A stretch of DNA of 64,000 bases from JBBROS01 sp965199595 (GTDB taxonomy: Bacteria; Pseudomonadota; Alphaproteobacteria; Acetobacterales; Acetobacteraceae): assembly GCA_965199595.1 (NCBI GenBank), contig OZ241182.1, forward strand, positions 744,001-808,000, written 5' to 3'. The translations under genes were made by a program, and so were the position numbers. The notes under the pieces are model-generated. The model ran no database searches, was not told where the DNA came from, and saw only the letters and a program-made list of their open reading frames with translations. This document shows positions 30,273 to 38,177 of this stretch, piece after piece. Within the stretch, counting starts at the first letter, position 1; each line of letters begins with the position of its first letter.

Positions 30273-32282
30273 TCAAGACACCGGCTCCAGCTTGCCGGCC
30301 ATCGCGGCGGCCCGCAGCGCCTCGAGATGCTGGCGGTCGATGGCGGCAACCGTGGCGGCGGGAATGACCTCCTCGTTGTTGTCCCGCCAGGCGAACACCA
30401 CGAAGGTGGCGAAGGCGCCGATGCCGCCCAGGATCGCCAGCCACCAGATGTGCCAGATCATGGCGAACCCGATCAGCGTGGCGAAGAAGGCGCAGATGAA
30501 GCCGGTGGGGGTGTTCCGCGGCATCTCGATATCCGCGTATTCCACCTTCTCCGGGTTGCCCACCTGTTGACGCGCCCGCTCCTTGATCCCCCAGTAGGCT
30601 TCCTCGCCATCCACCTGCGGCAGCACGGCGAAGTTGAACACCGGCGGCGGCGAGGCGGTGGCCCATTCCAGGGAGCGGCCGTTCCACGGGTCGCCGGTCA
30701 GGTCCTTCAGGTTCTCGCGGTTGCGGATGCTGACGACGAGCTGGGCGATCTGGCAGATGATGCCGCCCAGGATCAGCAGGGCGCCGGCGCCGGCGACGAG
30801 CAGCCAGGGGTGCCAGCCGGGCACGTCGTAGTGCTGCATGCGCCGGGTCATGCCCTCGAGGCCGAGGACATAGAGGGGCATGAAGGCGACGTAGAAGCCG
30901 GTGATCCACAGCCAGAACGCCCACTTGCCCAGGCGCTCGTCGAGCATGAAGCCGAAGGCCTTGGGCCACCAGTAGGTATATCCCGCGAAGGCGCCGAACA
31001 GCACGCCGCCGATGACCACGTTGTGGAAGTGCGCGACCAGGAACAGCGAGTTGTGCAGCACGAAGTCCGCCGGCGGCACGGCCAGCAGCACGCCCGTCAT
31101 GCCGCCGATGACGAAGGTGACCATGAAGCCGATCGCCCACATCATGGGTACGGAATATACCACCCGGCCGCCATACATGGTGAACAGCCAGTTGAACACC
31201 TTGACCCCCGTGGGCACCGCGATGATCATCGACATGATGCCGAAGATGGCGTTCACGTCCGCCCCGGCCCCCATGGTGAAGAAGTGGTGCAGCCAGACGG
31301 TGAAGGCGAGTACGAAGATGACCATCGTGGCCATCACCATCGAGCGGTAGCCGAACAGCGTCTTGCCGGAGAAGGTGGAGACGACCTCGGAGAACACGCC
31401 GAAGGCGGGCAGGATCAGGATGTACACCTCGGGGTGCCCGAAGGCCCAGACGAGGTTCATGAACATCATGACGTTGCCGCCGGCCTCGTTGGTGAAGAAG
31501 TGGAAGCCGAGGTAGCGGTCGAGCGCCAGCATCGCCAGCGTGGCGGTGAACAGCGGGAAGGCGCCGACGATCAGCAGGTTGGTGGCCAGCGACGTCCAGC
31601 AGAACATCGGCATCCGCAGGTAGGTCATGCCCGGCGCGTGCATCTTGAGGATTGTGGTGACCAGGTTCACGCCCGATAGCAGCGTGCCCACGCCCGCGAT
31701 CTGCAGCGCCCAGATGTAGTAGTCGACGCCCACGCCCGGGGAGTAGGCGATGCCGCTGAGCGGCGGGTAGGGCAGCCAGCCGGTGCGGGCGAACTCACCC
31801 ACAACGAGCGAGATGTTGATCAGCAGCGCGCCCGTGGCGGTCAGCCAGAACGACACCGAGTTCAGCGTGGGGAACGCCACGTCGCGCACGCCGAGCTGCA
31901 ACGGCACGACGAGGTTCATCAGCCCCACCATGAACGGCATGGCGACGAAGAAGATCATCAGCGTGCCGTGGGCGGAGAACACCTGGTCGTAATGCTCGGG
32001 CGGCAGGTAGCCCGGCGCGTTGTAGGCCAGCGCCTGCTGGGAGCGCATCAGCAGCGCATCGGAGAAGCCGCGCAGCAGCATGACCATGGCGAGCAGGATG
32101 TACATCACGCCGATGCGCTTGTGGTCGACGCTGGTGATCCATTCCTTCCACAGATAGGGCAGCCAGCCCTTGATCAGGATGGTGCCCAGCACGCCCAGTA
32201 TGGCGAGCACGACGACGCCCGAGGCGACCATCGGGATGGGCTGGTCGAGCGGGATGGCCGCCCAACTGAGTTTACCGAGCAT
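30273..32282 (-). CDS. cyoB: Cytochrome o ubiquinol oxidase subunit I
   Basis: Catalytic subunit of 669 residues that reduces O2 to water with electrons from ubiquinol and pumps protons. Metal-ligand motifs are visible: SAHGTLMIFF (low-spin heme His), FGHPEVYILILPAFG (CuB His and the linked Tyr), WLHHFFTMG (two CuB His) and VAHFHNVVIGG (high-spin and low-spin heme His). About 14-15 helices are present, matching CyoB. It starts 3 nt after cyoA ends. A bo3-type oxidase points to respiration at higher oxygen levels. Confidence 0.97.
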   Translation of the reverse strand: MLGKLSWAAIPLDQPIPMVASGVVVLAILGVLGTILIKGWLPYLWKEWITSVDHKRIGVMYILLAMVMLLRGFSDALLMRSQQALAYNAPGYLPPEHYDQVFSAHGTLMIFFVAMPFMVGLMNLVVPLQLGVRDVAFPTLNSVSFWLTATGALLINISLVVGEFARTGWLPYPPLSGIAYSPGVGVDYYIWALQIAGVGTLLSGVNLVTTILKMHAPGMTYLRMPMFCWTSLATNLLIVGAFPLFTATLAMLALDRYLGFHFFTNEAGGNVMMFMNLVWAFGHPEVYILILPAFGVFSEVVSTFSGKTLFGYRSMVMATMVIFVLAFTVWLHHFFTMGAGADVNAIFGIMSMIIAVPTGVKVFNWLFTMYGGRVVYSVPMMWAIGFMVTFVIGGMTGVLLAVPPADFVLHNSLFLVAHFHNVVIGGVLFGAFAGYTYWWPKAFGFMLDERLGKWAFWLWITGFYVAFMPLYVLGLEGMTRRMQHYDVPGWHPWLLVAGAGALLILGGIICQIAQLVVSIRNRENLKDLTGDPWNGRSLEWATASPPPVFNFAVLPQVDGEEAYWGIKERARQQVGNPEKVEYADIEMPRNTPTGFICAFFATLIGFAMIWHIWWLAILGGIGAFATFVVFAWRDNNEEVIPAATVAAIDRQHLEALRAAAMAGKLEPVS

Positions 32283-32285
32283 GTC

Positions 32286-33212
32286 CTACTTCTCCGCCTG
32301 GTTCTGGCCGTATGTGCTCTTGGGGATGGGTTGCGGCGCCGGTCCGGGCCCTGGCGGCAGCTCCAGGGAGACGACACGGCTGAACAGGCCCGGGGACACG
32401 TTGGCGTAGGTGAATGGGGTGACCTTGATGCTCTGCTTGGAGAGTTCGCGGTAGGCGGCGTCATCAAGCGTCGGGCCGGTGGCGTGGGTGGCGGCGGCCC
32501 AGGCCGCGAAGTCCGCGGCGGGCTTGGACTGGACCTGGAAGTTCATGTCCGAGAAGCCGTCGCCGCTGTAGTGGCCGGAGAGGCCGTGGTAGGTGCCGGG
32601 CTTGTCCGCCTGCAGGTGCACCTGGGAGGTCATGCCGCCCATGGTGTAGATCATGCTGCCCAGCTGCGGCACGAAGAAGGTGTTCATCACGCTGGACGAA
32701 GTCAGCGAGAAGTGCACGGGGCGCCCGGCCGGGATCACCAGGGCGTTGACGCTGGCGATGCCCTGCTCCGGGTAGATGAACAGCCACTTCCAATCCAGCG
32801 AAACCACCTCGACCTCGAGCGGCTTCTGGTCCGAGGCGAGCGGCTTGTAGGGGTCCAGCTCGTGCGAGCCGAGCCACGCGACGCCGCCCAGCAGCATGAT
32901 GGTCATCAGCGGGATGGACCACACCACCAGCTCGACCTTGCCGGAGAAGCCCCAGTCCGGGCGGTAGGTGGCACGGGTGTTGCCGGCGCGGAACCACCAG
33001 GCGAAGGCGAGCGTCGCCAGGATGGTGGGCACGACGATGGCGAGCATGATGCCGAGCGAGTTGATGAGGATCTGCCGCTCCGCCATGCCCACGGGTCCGG
33101 CCGGGTCCAGCACGCCCGGCTGGCACGCCGAGAGCGCGAGCAGCGGGAGCAGGAGCAGCGGCCGGGCCGGTGCACGGCCGAACACTAGCTTCAATCCGGG
33201 TTGTCTGACCAT
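32286..33212 (-). CDS. cyoA: Cytochrome o ubiquinol oxidase subunit II
   Basis: Periplasmic quinol-oxidase subunit II of 308 residues, a lipoprotein. The signal ends in a lipobox LALSAC (Cys near 30 in this start), followed by two helices (about 43-65 and 86-106) and a cupredoxin domain. The CuA ligands of cytochrome c oxidases are absent, as expected for quinol oxidases. The ATG at 33212 was chosen over an upstream one at 33245 because AAAGG sits about 7 nt before it. It is the first gene of cyoABCD; the promoter probably lies in the 219 bp upstream, which are divergent from the SBP gene. Confidence 0.94.
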   Translation of the reverse strand: MVRQPGLKLVFGRAPARPLLLLPLLALSACQPGVLDPAGPVGMAERQILINSLGIMLAIVVPTILATLAFAWWFRAGNTRATYRPDWGFSGKVELVVWSIPLMTIMLLGGVAWLGSHELDPYKPLASDQKPLEVEVVSLDWKWLFIYPEQGIASVNALVIPAGRPVHFSLTSSSVMNTFFVPQLGSMIYTMGGMTSQVHLQADKPGTYHGLSGHYSGDGFSDMNFQVQSKPAADFAAWAAATHATGPTLDDAAYRELSKQSIKVTPFTYANVSPGLFSRVVSLELPPGPGPAPQPIPKSTYGQNQAEK

Positions 33213-33431
33213 TCTGCGCCTTTCGCGGGCGGCGGCCCGTCGCAAGCAGGGTAGCTCATGCGGGCGCGAAACCGAACAATGCAGATGATGGCGACGGGGG
33301 CGGCAACGTCAAGCAATACATCCCATAGCGTTACGGCCGGGTTGCGGCGGCTGCGAGGACCACCATCAGCGGGGCGCCTGGCCCGGCGGCGCGGCTGCGG
33401 CTATCCTGTTGCCATACCATAGGGGCCAGAC

Positions 33432-35033
33432 ATGCAACGCCGCACGCTTCTCCAAGGACTTGGTCTCCAAGGACTTGGTCTCCAGGGACTTGCCGCCGCC
33501 ACGCTCTCGGCCCCCGCCATCGCGCAGCCGGTGCGGACGCTCCGCTTCGTGCCGCAGGCCAACCTCACGGCGCTGGACCCGGTCTGGACCACGGCCACCG
33601 TCACCAGCAACCACGCCTATTACATCTACGACACCCTCTATTCCGCCGACCACACCATGCGGCCGCAGCCGCAGATGGCGGCGGGGCACGAGGTCTCGGC
33701 CGACAACCGCGTCTGGCGCATCCGCCTGCGCGACGGCCTGCGCTTCCACGACGGCACCCCGGTGCGCGCCGCGGACTGCGTCGCCAGCCTGAAGCGCTGG
33801 GCGGTGCGGGAGCCGCTGGGCCAGCTGCTCGCCCGCACCGTGGAGAGCTGGAACGCGCCCGACGACCGCACCATCGAGCTGCGGCTGCACACGCCCTTCC
33901 CGCTGGTGCTGGAGGCGTTGGCCAAGCCGGACGCCTCCATCCCCTTCATCATGCCGGAGCGGATCGCCGCCACCGACCCGAACAAGTCCTTCACCGAGGT
34001 CGTGGGCTCCGGCCCCTATCGCTTCATGGCCGACGAGTACGTGTCCGGCAGCCGCGTGGTCTATTCGAGGTTCGACGGCTACGTGCCGCGGTCCGAGGCG
34101 CCGGACTGGGCCACGGGCGCCAAGGTCGCCAACATCGCCCGCATCGAATGGCAGGTGATCCCGGATTCCGCCACCGCCGCCGCCGCCCTGCAACGCGGCG
34201 AGATCGACTGGTGGGAGCGGCCGCTGAACGACCTGCTGCCCACCTTGCAGAAGTCCCGCGACATCCAGACCGCGGTGCAGGACCCGACCGGGCGCATGGC
34301 GCTGATGCGCATGAACCACCTGCAGCCGCCGTTCAACGACGTGCGGATCCGCCAGGCCGTGCTGATGTCGGTGGACCAGGAGGAGTACATGCGCGCCGCC
34401 AACGGCGACGACACCGCGCTGTGGAAGGTCTGCCGCTCCATCTATCCCTGCGGCACCGCCTATGAGTCCGACTCGGTCGCCAAGCGCATGATGACCGGCA
34501 ACCTGGACCGCGCCCGGCAGATGCTGAAGGACGCGGGCTATGCCGGGGAGAAGGTGGTCATCATCAACCCCACCGATTTCCCGCAGATCGGGCCGCTGGG
34601 CCAGGTCACGGCGGACCGGCTCGCGCGCATCGGCATGAACGTGGACCTGCAGGAGAGCGACTGGGGCACCGTGATCCAGCGCCGCGCCTCCCGCGAGCCC
34701 ACCGGGAAGGGCGGCTGGAGCATCTTCCACACCACGGGCTCGGCGCCGGGCTACTCGGACCCGGCCGTGTCCACCCTCGTGCGCGGCCAGGGTGCCCGCG
34801 GCTGGTTCGGCTGGTGGGACAGCCCGCAGGCGGAGGGCATGATGCAGGAATGGCTGGCCGCACCCGACGAGGCGCGCCGCCACACCATCGGCGAGGCCAT
34901 CGGCGACCTGGCGCTGGAGCAGGGCGCCACGGTGCCGCTGGGCATGTTCTATGTCCGCACCGCCTATCGCAAGGGCCTGAGCGGGATGATCGACGGCCCG
35001 GCGCCCTATCCCTGGGGCCTGCGCTTCGCCTGA
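33432..35033 (+). CDS. ABC transporter substrate-binding protein, SBP_bac_5 family (second copy)
   Basis: Periplasmic peptide-type binding protein of 533 residues. The start MQRRTLLQGLG gives a Tat-like RR motif. The hydrophobic region is lengthened by three 5-residue units (LQGLG, LQGLG, LQGLA), then ends at a cleavage region SAPAIAQ. The mature part (LRFVPQANLTALDPVWTTATVT, LRDGLRFHDGTPV, SGPYRFMADEYVSG) is clearly related along its whole length to the protein at 9376. No permease or ATPase gene is adjacent. Orphan binding proteins of this type can serve a distant transporter, perhaps using the unpartnered ATPases at 22660-24749; this is inference. Confidence 0.92.
   Translation: MQRRTLLQGLGLQGLGLQGLAAATLSAPAIAQPVRTLRFVPQANLTALDPVWTTATVTSNHAYYIYDTLYSADHTMRPQPQMAAGHEVSADNRVWRIRLRDGLRFHDGTPVRAADCVASLKRWAVREPLGQLLARTVESWNAPDDRTIELRLHTPFPLVLEALAKPDASIPFIMPERIAATDPNKSFTEVVGSGPYRFMADEYVSGSRVVYSRFDGYVPRSEAPDWATGAKVANIARIEWQVIPDSATAAAALQRGEIDWWERPLNDLLPTLQKSRDIQTAVQDPTGRMALMRMNHLQPPFNDVRIRQAVLMSVDQEEYMRAANGDDTALWKVCRSIYPCGTAYESDSVAKRMMTGNLDRARQMLKDAGYAGEKVVIINPTDFPQIGPLGQVTADRLARIGMNVDLQESDWGTVIQRRASREPTGKGGWSIFHTTGSAPGYSDPAVSTLVRGQGARGWFGWWDSPQAEGMMQEWLAAPDEARRHTIGEAIGDLALEQGATVPLGMFYVRTAYRKGLSGMIDGPAPYPWGLRFA
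33450..33494. repeat. 15-bp tandem repeat, three copies, in a signal peptide
   Basis: Units CTCCAAGGACTTGGT (33450-33464), the same again (33465-33479) and CTCCAGGGACTTGCC (33480-33494). The first two are identical and the third differs at three bases. Each unit encodes LQGL plus Gly or Ala. The repeat lies in the hydrophobic part of the Tat-type signal of the SBP_bac_5 protein and preserves the frame. Confidence 0.9.
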
Positions 35034-35043
35034 TCCGTTGACG

Positions 35044-35787
35044 ATGAGCTTCGTGAAGGGCCTGCTGCTCGGCTTCGTGCTGCTGTTCCTGCTGCCCATC
35101 GGCCTCTCCGCGCTGCGCTACCGCCTGTCGGGCGGCGGCGAGGGTTGGCAGGCGGCGGACCGCTCCAGCGCCGGGCTGCTGCCGCCGGCGGCCGAGCATC
35201 AGGGCGCGGTGGTGCGGATCTTCGCCGCCCGCACCGTGCGCTGGCGCGGCATCGTCGCCATGCACTGCTGGCTGGTGTTCAAGCCGGAGGGGGATGCCGC
35301 CTATACCCGCTATGACTACACCGCCTGGGGCGACCCGGTGCGGGTCAACGGCTTCGTCGCCGATGGCCGCTGGTTCGGCCAGGTGCCGCTGGTGGTCTAT
35401 GCCGCCGATGGCCCGGCGGCGGCGGCGCTGATCCCGCCCATGCGCGCCGCCATCGCCGGCTACGCCTATAGCCGCCTCGGCGACTACACCGCCTGGCCCG
35501 GCCCCAACTCCAACACCTTCATCGCCGCCGTGCTGGATGCCGTGCCGCAGGTGCGGGTGGCGCTGCCGCCGCTCGCGATCGGCAAGGACTTCCCGTACGA
35601 CGGCGCCTGGTTGCGCCGCACCCCGTCGCGCACCGGCCTGCGGCTGAGCCTGGGCGGCTATGCCGGGCTGATGCTGGGGTGGGTCGAGGGGGTCGAGCTG
35701 AACATCCTGGGTGCGGTGGCCGGGTTCGACCTGCGGCGGCCCGCGATCAAGCTGCCGGGCCTGGGCCGGCTGGGTGTGCCGGGGTAG
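35044..35787 (+). CDS. DUF3750 domain protein
   Basis: A 247-residue protein of unknown function, probably membrane-anchored by one N-terminal helix (about 4-24). The DUF3750 marks are plain: MHCWLVFKP, TRYDYTAWGDPVRVNG, WPGPNSNTFIAAV and LPPLAIGKDFPYDG. The Asn/Ser-rich WPGPNSNT stretch resembles an active-site loop, but no activity is established. The ATG at 35044 follows a TTG at 35038 that would add two residues. It begins 10 bp after the SBP gene, so they may be co-transcribed. Confidence 0.87.
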   Translation: MSFVKGLLLGFVLLFLLPIGLSALRYRLSGGGEGWQAADRSSAGLLPPAAEHQGAVVRIFAARTVRWRGIVAMHCWLVFKPEGDAAYTRYDYTAWGDPVRVNGFVADGRWFGQVPLVVYAADGPAAAALIPPMRAAIAGYAYSRLGDYTAWPGPNSNTFIAAVLDAVPQVRVALPPLAIGKDFPYDGAWLRRTPSRTGLRLSLGGYAGLMLGWVEGVELNILGAVAGFDLRRPAIKLPGLGRLGVPG

Positions 35788-35817
35788 GATGGCCGCATCA
35801 CATGAGGAGCGGGCGAT

Positions 35818-36249
35818 TTGACACAGGATGGCATCCCCGAGGGCTGGGTGCTGCGGCCGACCAAGGCCTTCGCGACCCATGTCGGGCCCTTCTACGTGCC
35901 CCCGGACAGCGACGACACCACCTGCGGCTTCCGTGCCGATGAGCGCCACGGCAACAAGCGCGGCGTGGTGCATGGCGGCATGCTGGCCACCGCCTTCGAC
36001 GTGGCGCTGGGCAATGCGAGCTGGAACGCCGCCGGCCAGCAGCCCTGCGCCACCGTGCAGCTGAACGTGCATTTCATCGGCGCGCTGCAGCTGGGCGAGT
36101 TCGCGCAGATGCGGGCGGAGGTGATGAAGACGACCCGCAGCCTCGTGTTCCTGCGCGGCACCATGCATGTGGGCGACCGCCTGGTCGCCACGGCGGATGG
36201 CGTGTGGAAGATCCTGGTGTGGCGCGGCGAGCCCTTCGTCCCCGGCTGA
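35818..36249 (+). CDS. PaaI-family thioesterase (hotdog fold)
   Basis: A 143-residue hotdog-fold protein that probably hydrolyses an acyl-CoA or related thioester. The family motif is RGVVHGGMLATAFDVALGNA, with the HGG turn. The following strands (CATVQLNVHFIGALQLGEFAQMRAEVM) match PaaI/YigI-like thioesterases. The start is a TTG at 35818, preceded by GAGGAG; no ATG is available in a sensible position. It ends 2 nt before the acyltransferase gene, so the pair is likely expressed together and may act on related thioesters. Confidence 0.87.
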   Translation: MTQDGIPEGWVLRPTKAFATHVGPFYVPPDSDDTTCGFRADERHGNKRGVVHGGMLATAFDVALGNASWNAAGQQPCATVQLNVHFIGALQLGEFAQMRAEVMKTTRSLVFLRGTMHVGDRLVATADGVWKILVWRGEPFVPG

Positions 36250-36251
36250 CC

Positions 36252-37184
36252 ATGCCGCGCACGGTGCTGATGTTCGCGGGACAGGGCACGCAGTACTACC
36301 AGATGGGCCGCGCCCTGCATGAGCAGGACCCGGCCTATCGCGCCGCCATGGACCGCTGCGACGCTGCCTGCGGCCCTCTCGCCGGCCTATCCGTCAGCCG
36401 CCTGATCCTGAGCCGCCCGCTCTCCGACACGCCGCGGTTCGACCGCCAGACGGAGGTGACCGCGGCCCTGCTCGCCGTGGGCTACAGCCTGGCGCAGGCG
36501 CTGTTCGCCCGCGGCCTGCGCCCGGACCTGCTGCTGGGCAGCAGCTTCGGCGAGACCATTGCTTCCATCGTGTCCGGCACGCTGTCGCTGGAAGCCGGGT
36601 TCGCCCTGGTGCGGGCGCAGTCCGAGCTGATCGAGGCCGTGGTGCCGCCCGGGGCCATGCTGGCGGTGCTGGGGCCGTGGGACACGCTGCGGCACCTGCC
36701 GGAGATGGCGGGGTGCGAGCTGGCCGCCGTCAACTCGCCGCGCCACTTCGTGCTCGCCCTGCCGCCGGAGCACCTGGTGCCGTTGGAGGCCGCATTGGCG
36801 CGGCGCAGCGTCGCTGCCGCGCGGCTGCCGGTGCGCCATGGCTTCCACGCCTCGTTCATCGACCCGGCGGCGCCTGGCCTGCGCGCCCTGGCCATGGCCA
36901 ACCCACGGGCGGCGCCTCGCATCCCCATCATCTCCTGCATGAGCCTCGGGCGCTACGACCACACCGATGCCGACCATTTCTGGCAGGTGTCGCGCCGCCC
37001 GATCCGCTTCGCGGAGACCATCCGGCGGCTGGCGGCGCAGGGGCCGTGCCGCTTCATCGAGGCCGGGCCGACCGGCAGCCTGGTGACATTCGTGCGGCAG
37101 GTCCTGGGCCCGCAGGCCGTGGCGCTGCCGGCGATCAACCAGTTCGGCAACAACATGCGGACCATGGCGGAGATCCTGCCTTGA
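36252..37184 (+). CDS. Discrete acyltransferase (malonyl/acyl-CoA:ACP transacylase-like)
   Basis: A 310-residue acyltransferase-domain protein. The N-terminal FAGQGTQYYQMGRAL is typical of polyketide-type AT domains. The nucleophile elbow is G96-S-S98-F-G100-E, where the usual GHSxGE has Ser in place of His. The catalytic His is probably His199 in GFHAS, where malonyl-specific enzymes have AFHS. The AT mark VNSPRHFVLA is present. It differs from FabD, which usually sits with fab genes, and no ketosynthase or ACP is present nearby. The acyl substrate cannot be assigned; the neighbouring thioesterase may edit it. Confidence 0.8.
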   Translation: MPRTVLMFAGQGTQYYQMGRALHEQDPAYRAAMDRCDAACGPLAGLSVSRLILSRPLSDTPRFDRQTEVTAALLAVGYSLAQALFARGLRPDLLLGSSFGETIASIVSGTLSLEAGFALVRAQSELIEAVVPPGAMLAVLGPWDTLRHLPEMAGCELAAVNSPRHFVLALPPEHLVPLEAALARRSVAAARLPVRHGFHASFIDPAAPGLRALAMANPRAAPRIPIISCMSLGRYDHTDADHFWQVSRRPIRFAETIRRLAAQGPCRFIEAGPTGSLVTFVRQVLGPQAVALPAINQFGNNMRTMAEILP

Positions 37185-37193
37185 GGCCCTCGT

Positions 37194-37943
37194 TCAGGCC
37201 CTCAGCATGGCGGCGGGTGCCTCTTTGGACGAGGGCGTCAGGACACGGCGATACTCCGCCTCGGCAAAGCCATAGAACCCGGCCGTCATACGCTCCAGCG
37301 CCGGACGATCGAGGATCGTGACCTGCTTGCGCGCGGTGCCGATCATGCCGGCCAGCTCCAGCTCCTGCAGCGCCAGGGTGACGCCGGTGCGGCCCACGCC
37401 CAGCATCCCGGCCAGGAACTCATGCGTGATGGTGATGGGCACCACGCCGATCCGGTCCTGGATCATCAGCAGCCACCGGGCGAGACGCTGGGTGATGTTG
37501 CATTGCACATTGGCCACCGCCGTCTGCGAGAGCTGGATGATGAAGGTATGGACGTAGCGCAGCAGCGTGATCTGCAGGGTGGCGTCGGTTTCCGCCGCGG
37601 CCAACAGCCTGTCGGCCGCGATGCGGCGACCCTGGCCGGCGATCTGCATCAGGATGGTGAACGGCGCCGTGGAGCAGCCGAGCAGCACGGAATGACAGCC
37701 GAACCCCTCCCGTCCGAAGATGCCGACCTCCTGCCAGTTCTTGGCGCGCTGACTGACGATAGAGGCGATGCCGGATTCCGGGAAATAGACCCATCTGGCT
37801 GCCTTCCCGACCTCCGCCAGCTTCGTGCGGACCGGCAACGCGACCGGCTCCAGATGCGGCACGATGAGCGCGAGGGTGGCCGGCGGAAGGTTGCGAAGTA
37901 TCGAGTTGCCGGAGAAAACCTGGATGACGCCTCCTTGTCCCAT
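37194..37943 (-). CDS. Crp/Fnr family transcriptional regulator
   Basis: A 249-residue regulator. The N-terminal cNMP-binding-like barrel (about 10-125) carries VYFPESGIASIV, and the long dimer helix covers about 125-150. The C-terminal winged helix has ITHEFLAGMLGVGRTGVTLALQELELAGMI, a Crp-type HTH. There is no N-terminal cysteine cluster, so it is not an FNR-type oxygen sensor. Proteins of this shape are common in alphaproteobacteria with unknown ligands. It converges on the acyltransferase gene (9 bp apart) and is divergent from ligD across 234 bp that contain both promoters. Confidence 0.88.
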   Translation of the reverse strand: MGQGGVIQVFSGNSILRNLPPATLALIVPHLEPVALPVRTKLAEVGKAARWVYFPESGIASIVSQRAKNWQEVGIFGREGFGCHSVLLGCSTAPFTILMQIAGQGRRIAADRLLAAAETDATLQITLLRYVHTFIIQLSQTAVANVQCNITQRLARWLLMIQDRIGVVPITITHEFLAGMLGVGRTGVTLALQELELAGMIGTARKQVTILDRPALERMTAGFYGFAEAEYRRVLTPSSKEAPAAMLRA

Positions 37944-38177
37944 GACGAAACCCCTGTCTGGCCACCAACTCGTTCAGCGCCGATTGGTGGACACGATCAG
38001 GATTGATTGTCGATCGGCACACCGTCAATCCCGGATGCTCCCGCACCACCGCCCTTGAGGCAGCGGCAGTCCGCGTCCCGCGCCCCGGTTCACCTCGCGT
38101 TCTCGTTACAGGCTGGATCAGCCCAGGAACACCGCGTTCGTTCTGCAACCCGCCCGATCGCCCGGCGTTGCGGTTCG

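Noticed and set aside
38007..38177. An N-terminal extension of LigD from 38007.
   Set aside because: The added part is Pro/Arg/Ser-rich and would overlap the likely promoter region opposite the Crp/Fnr gene.
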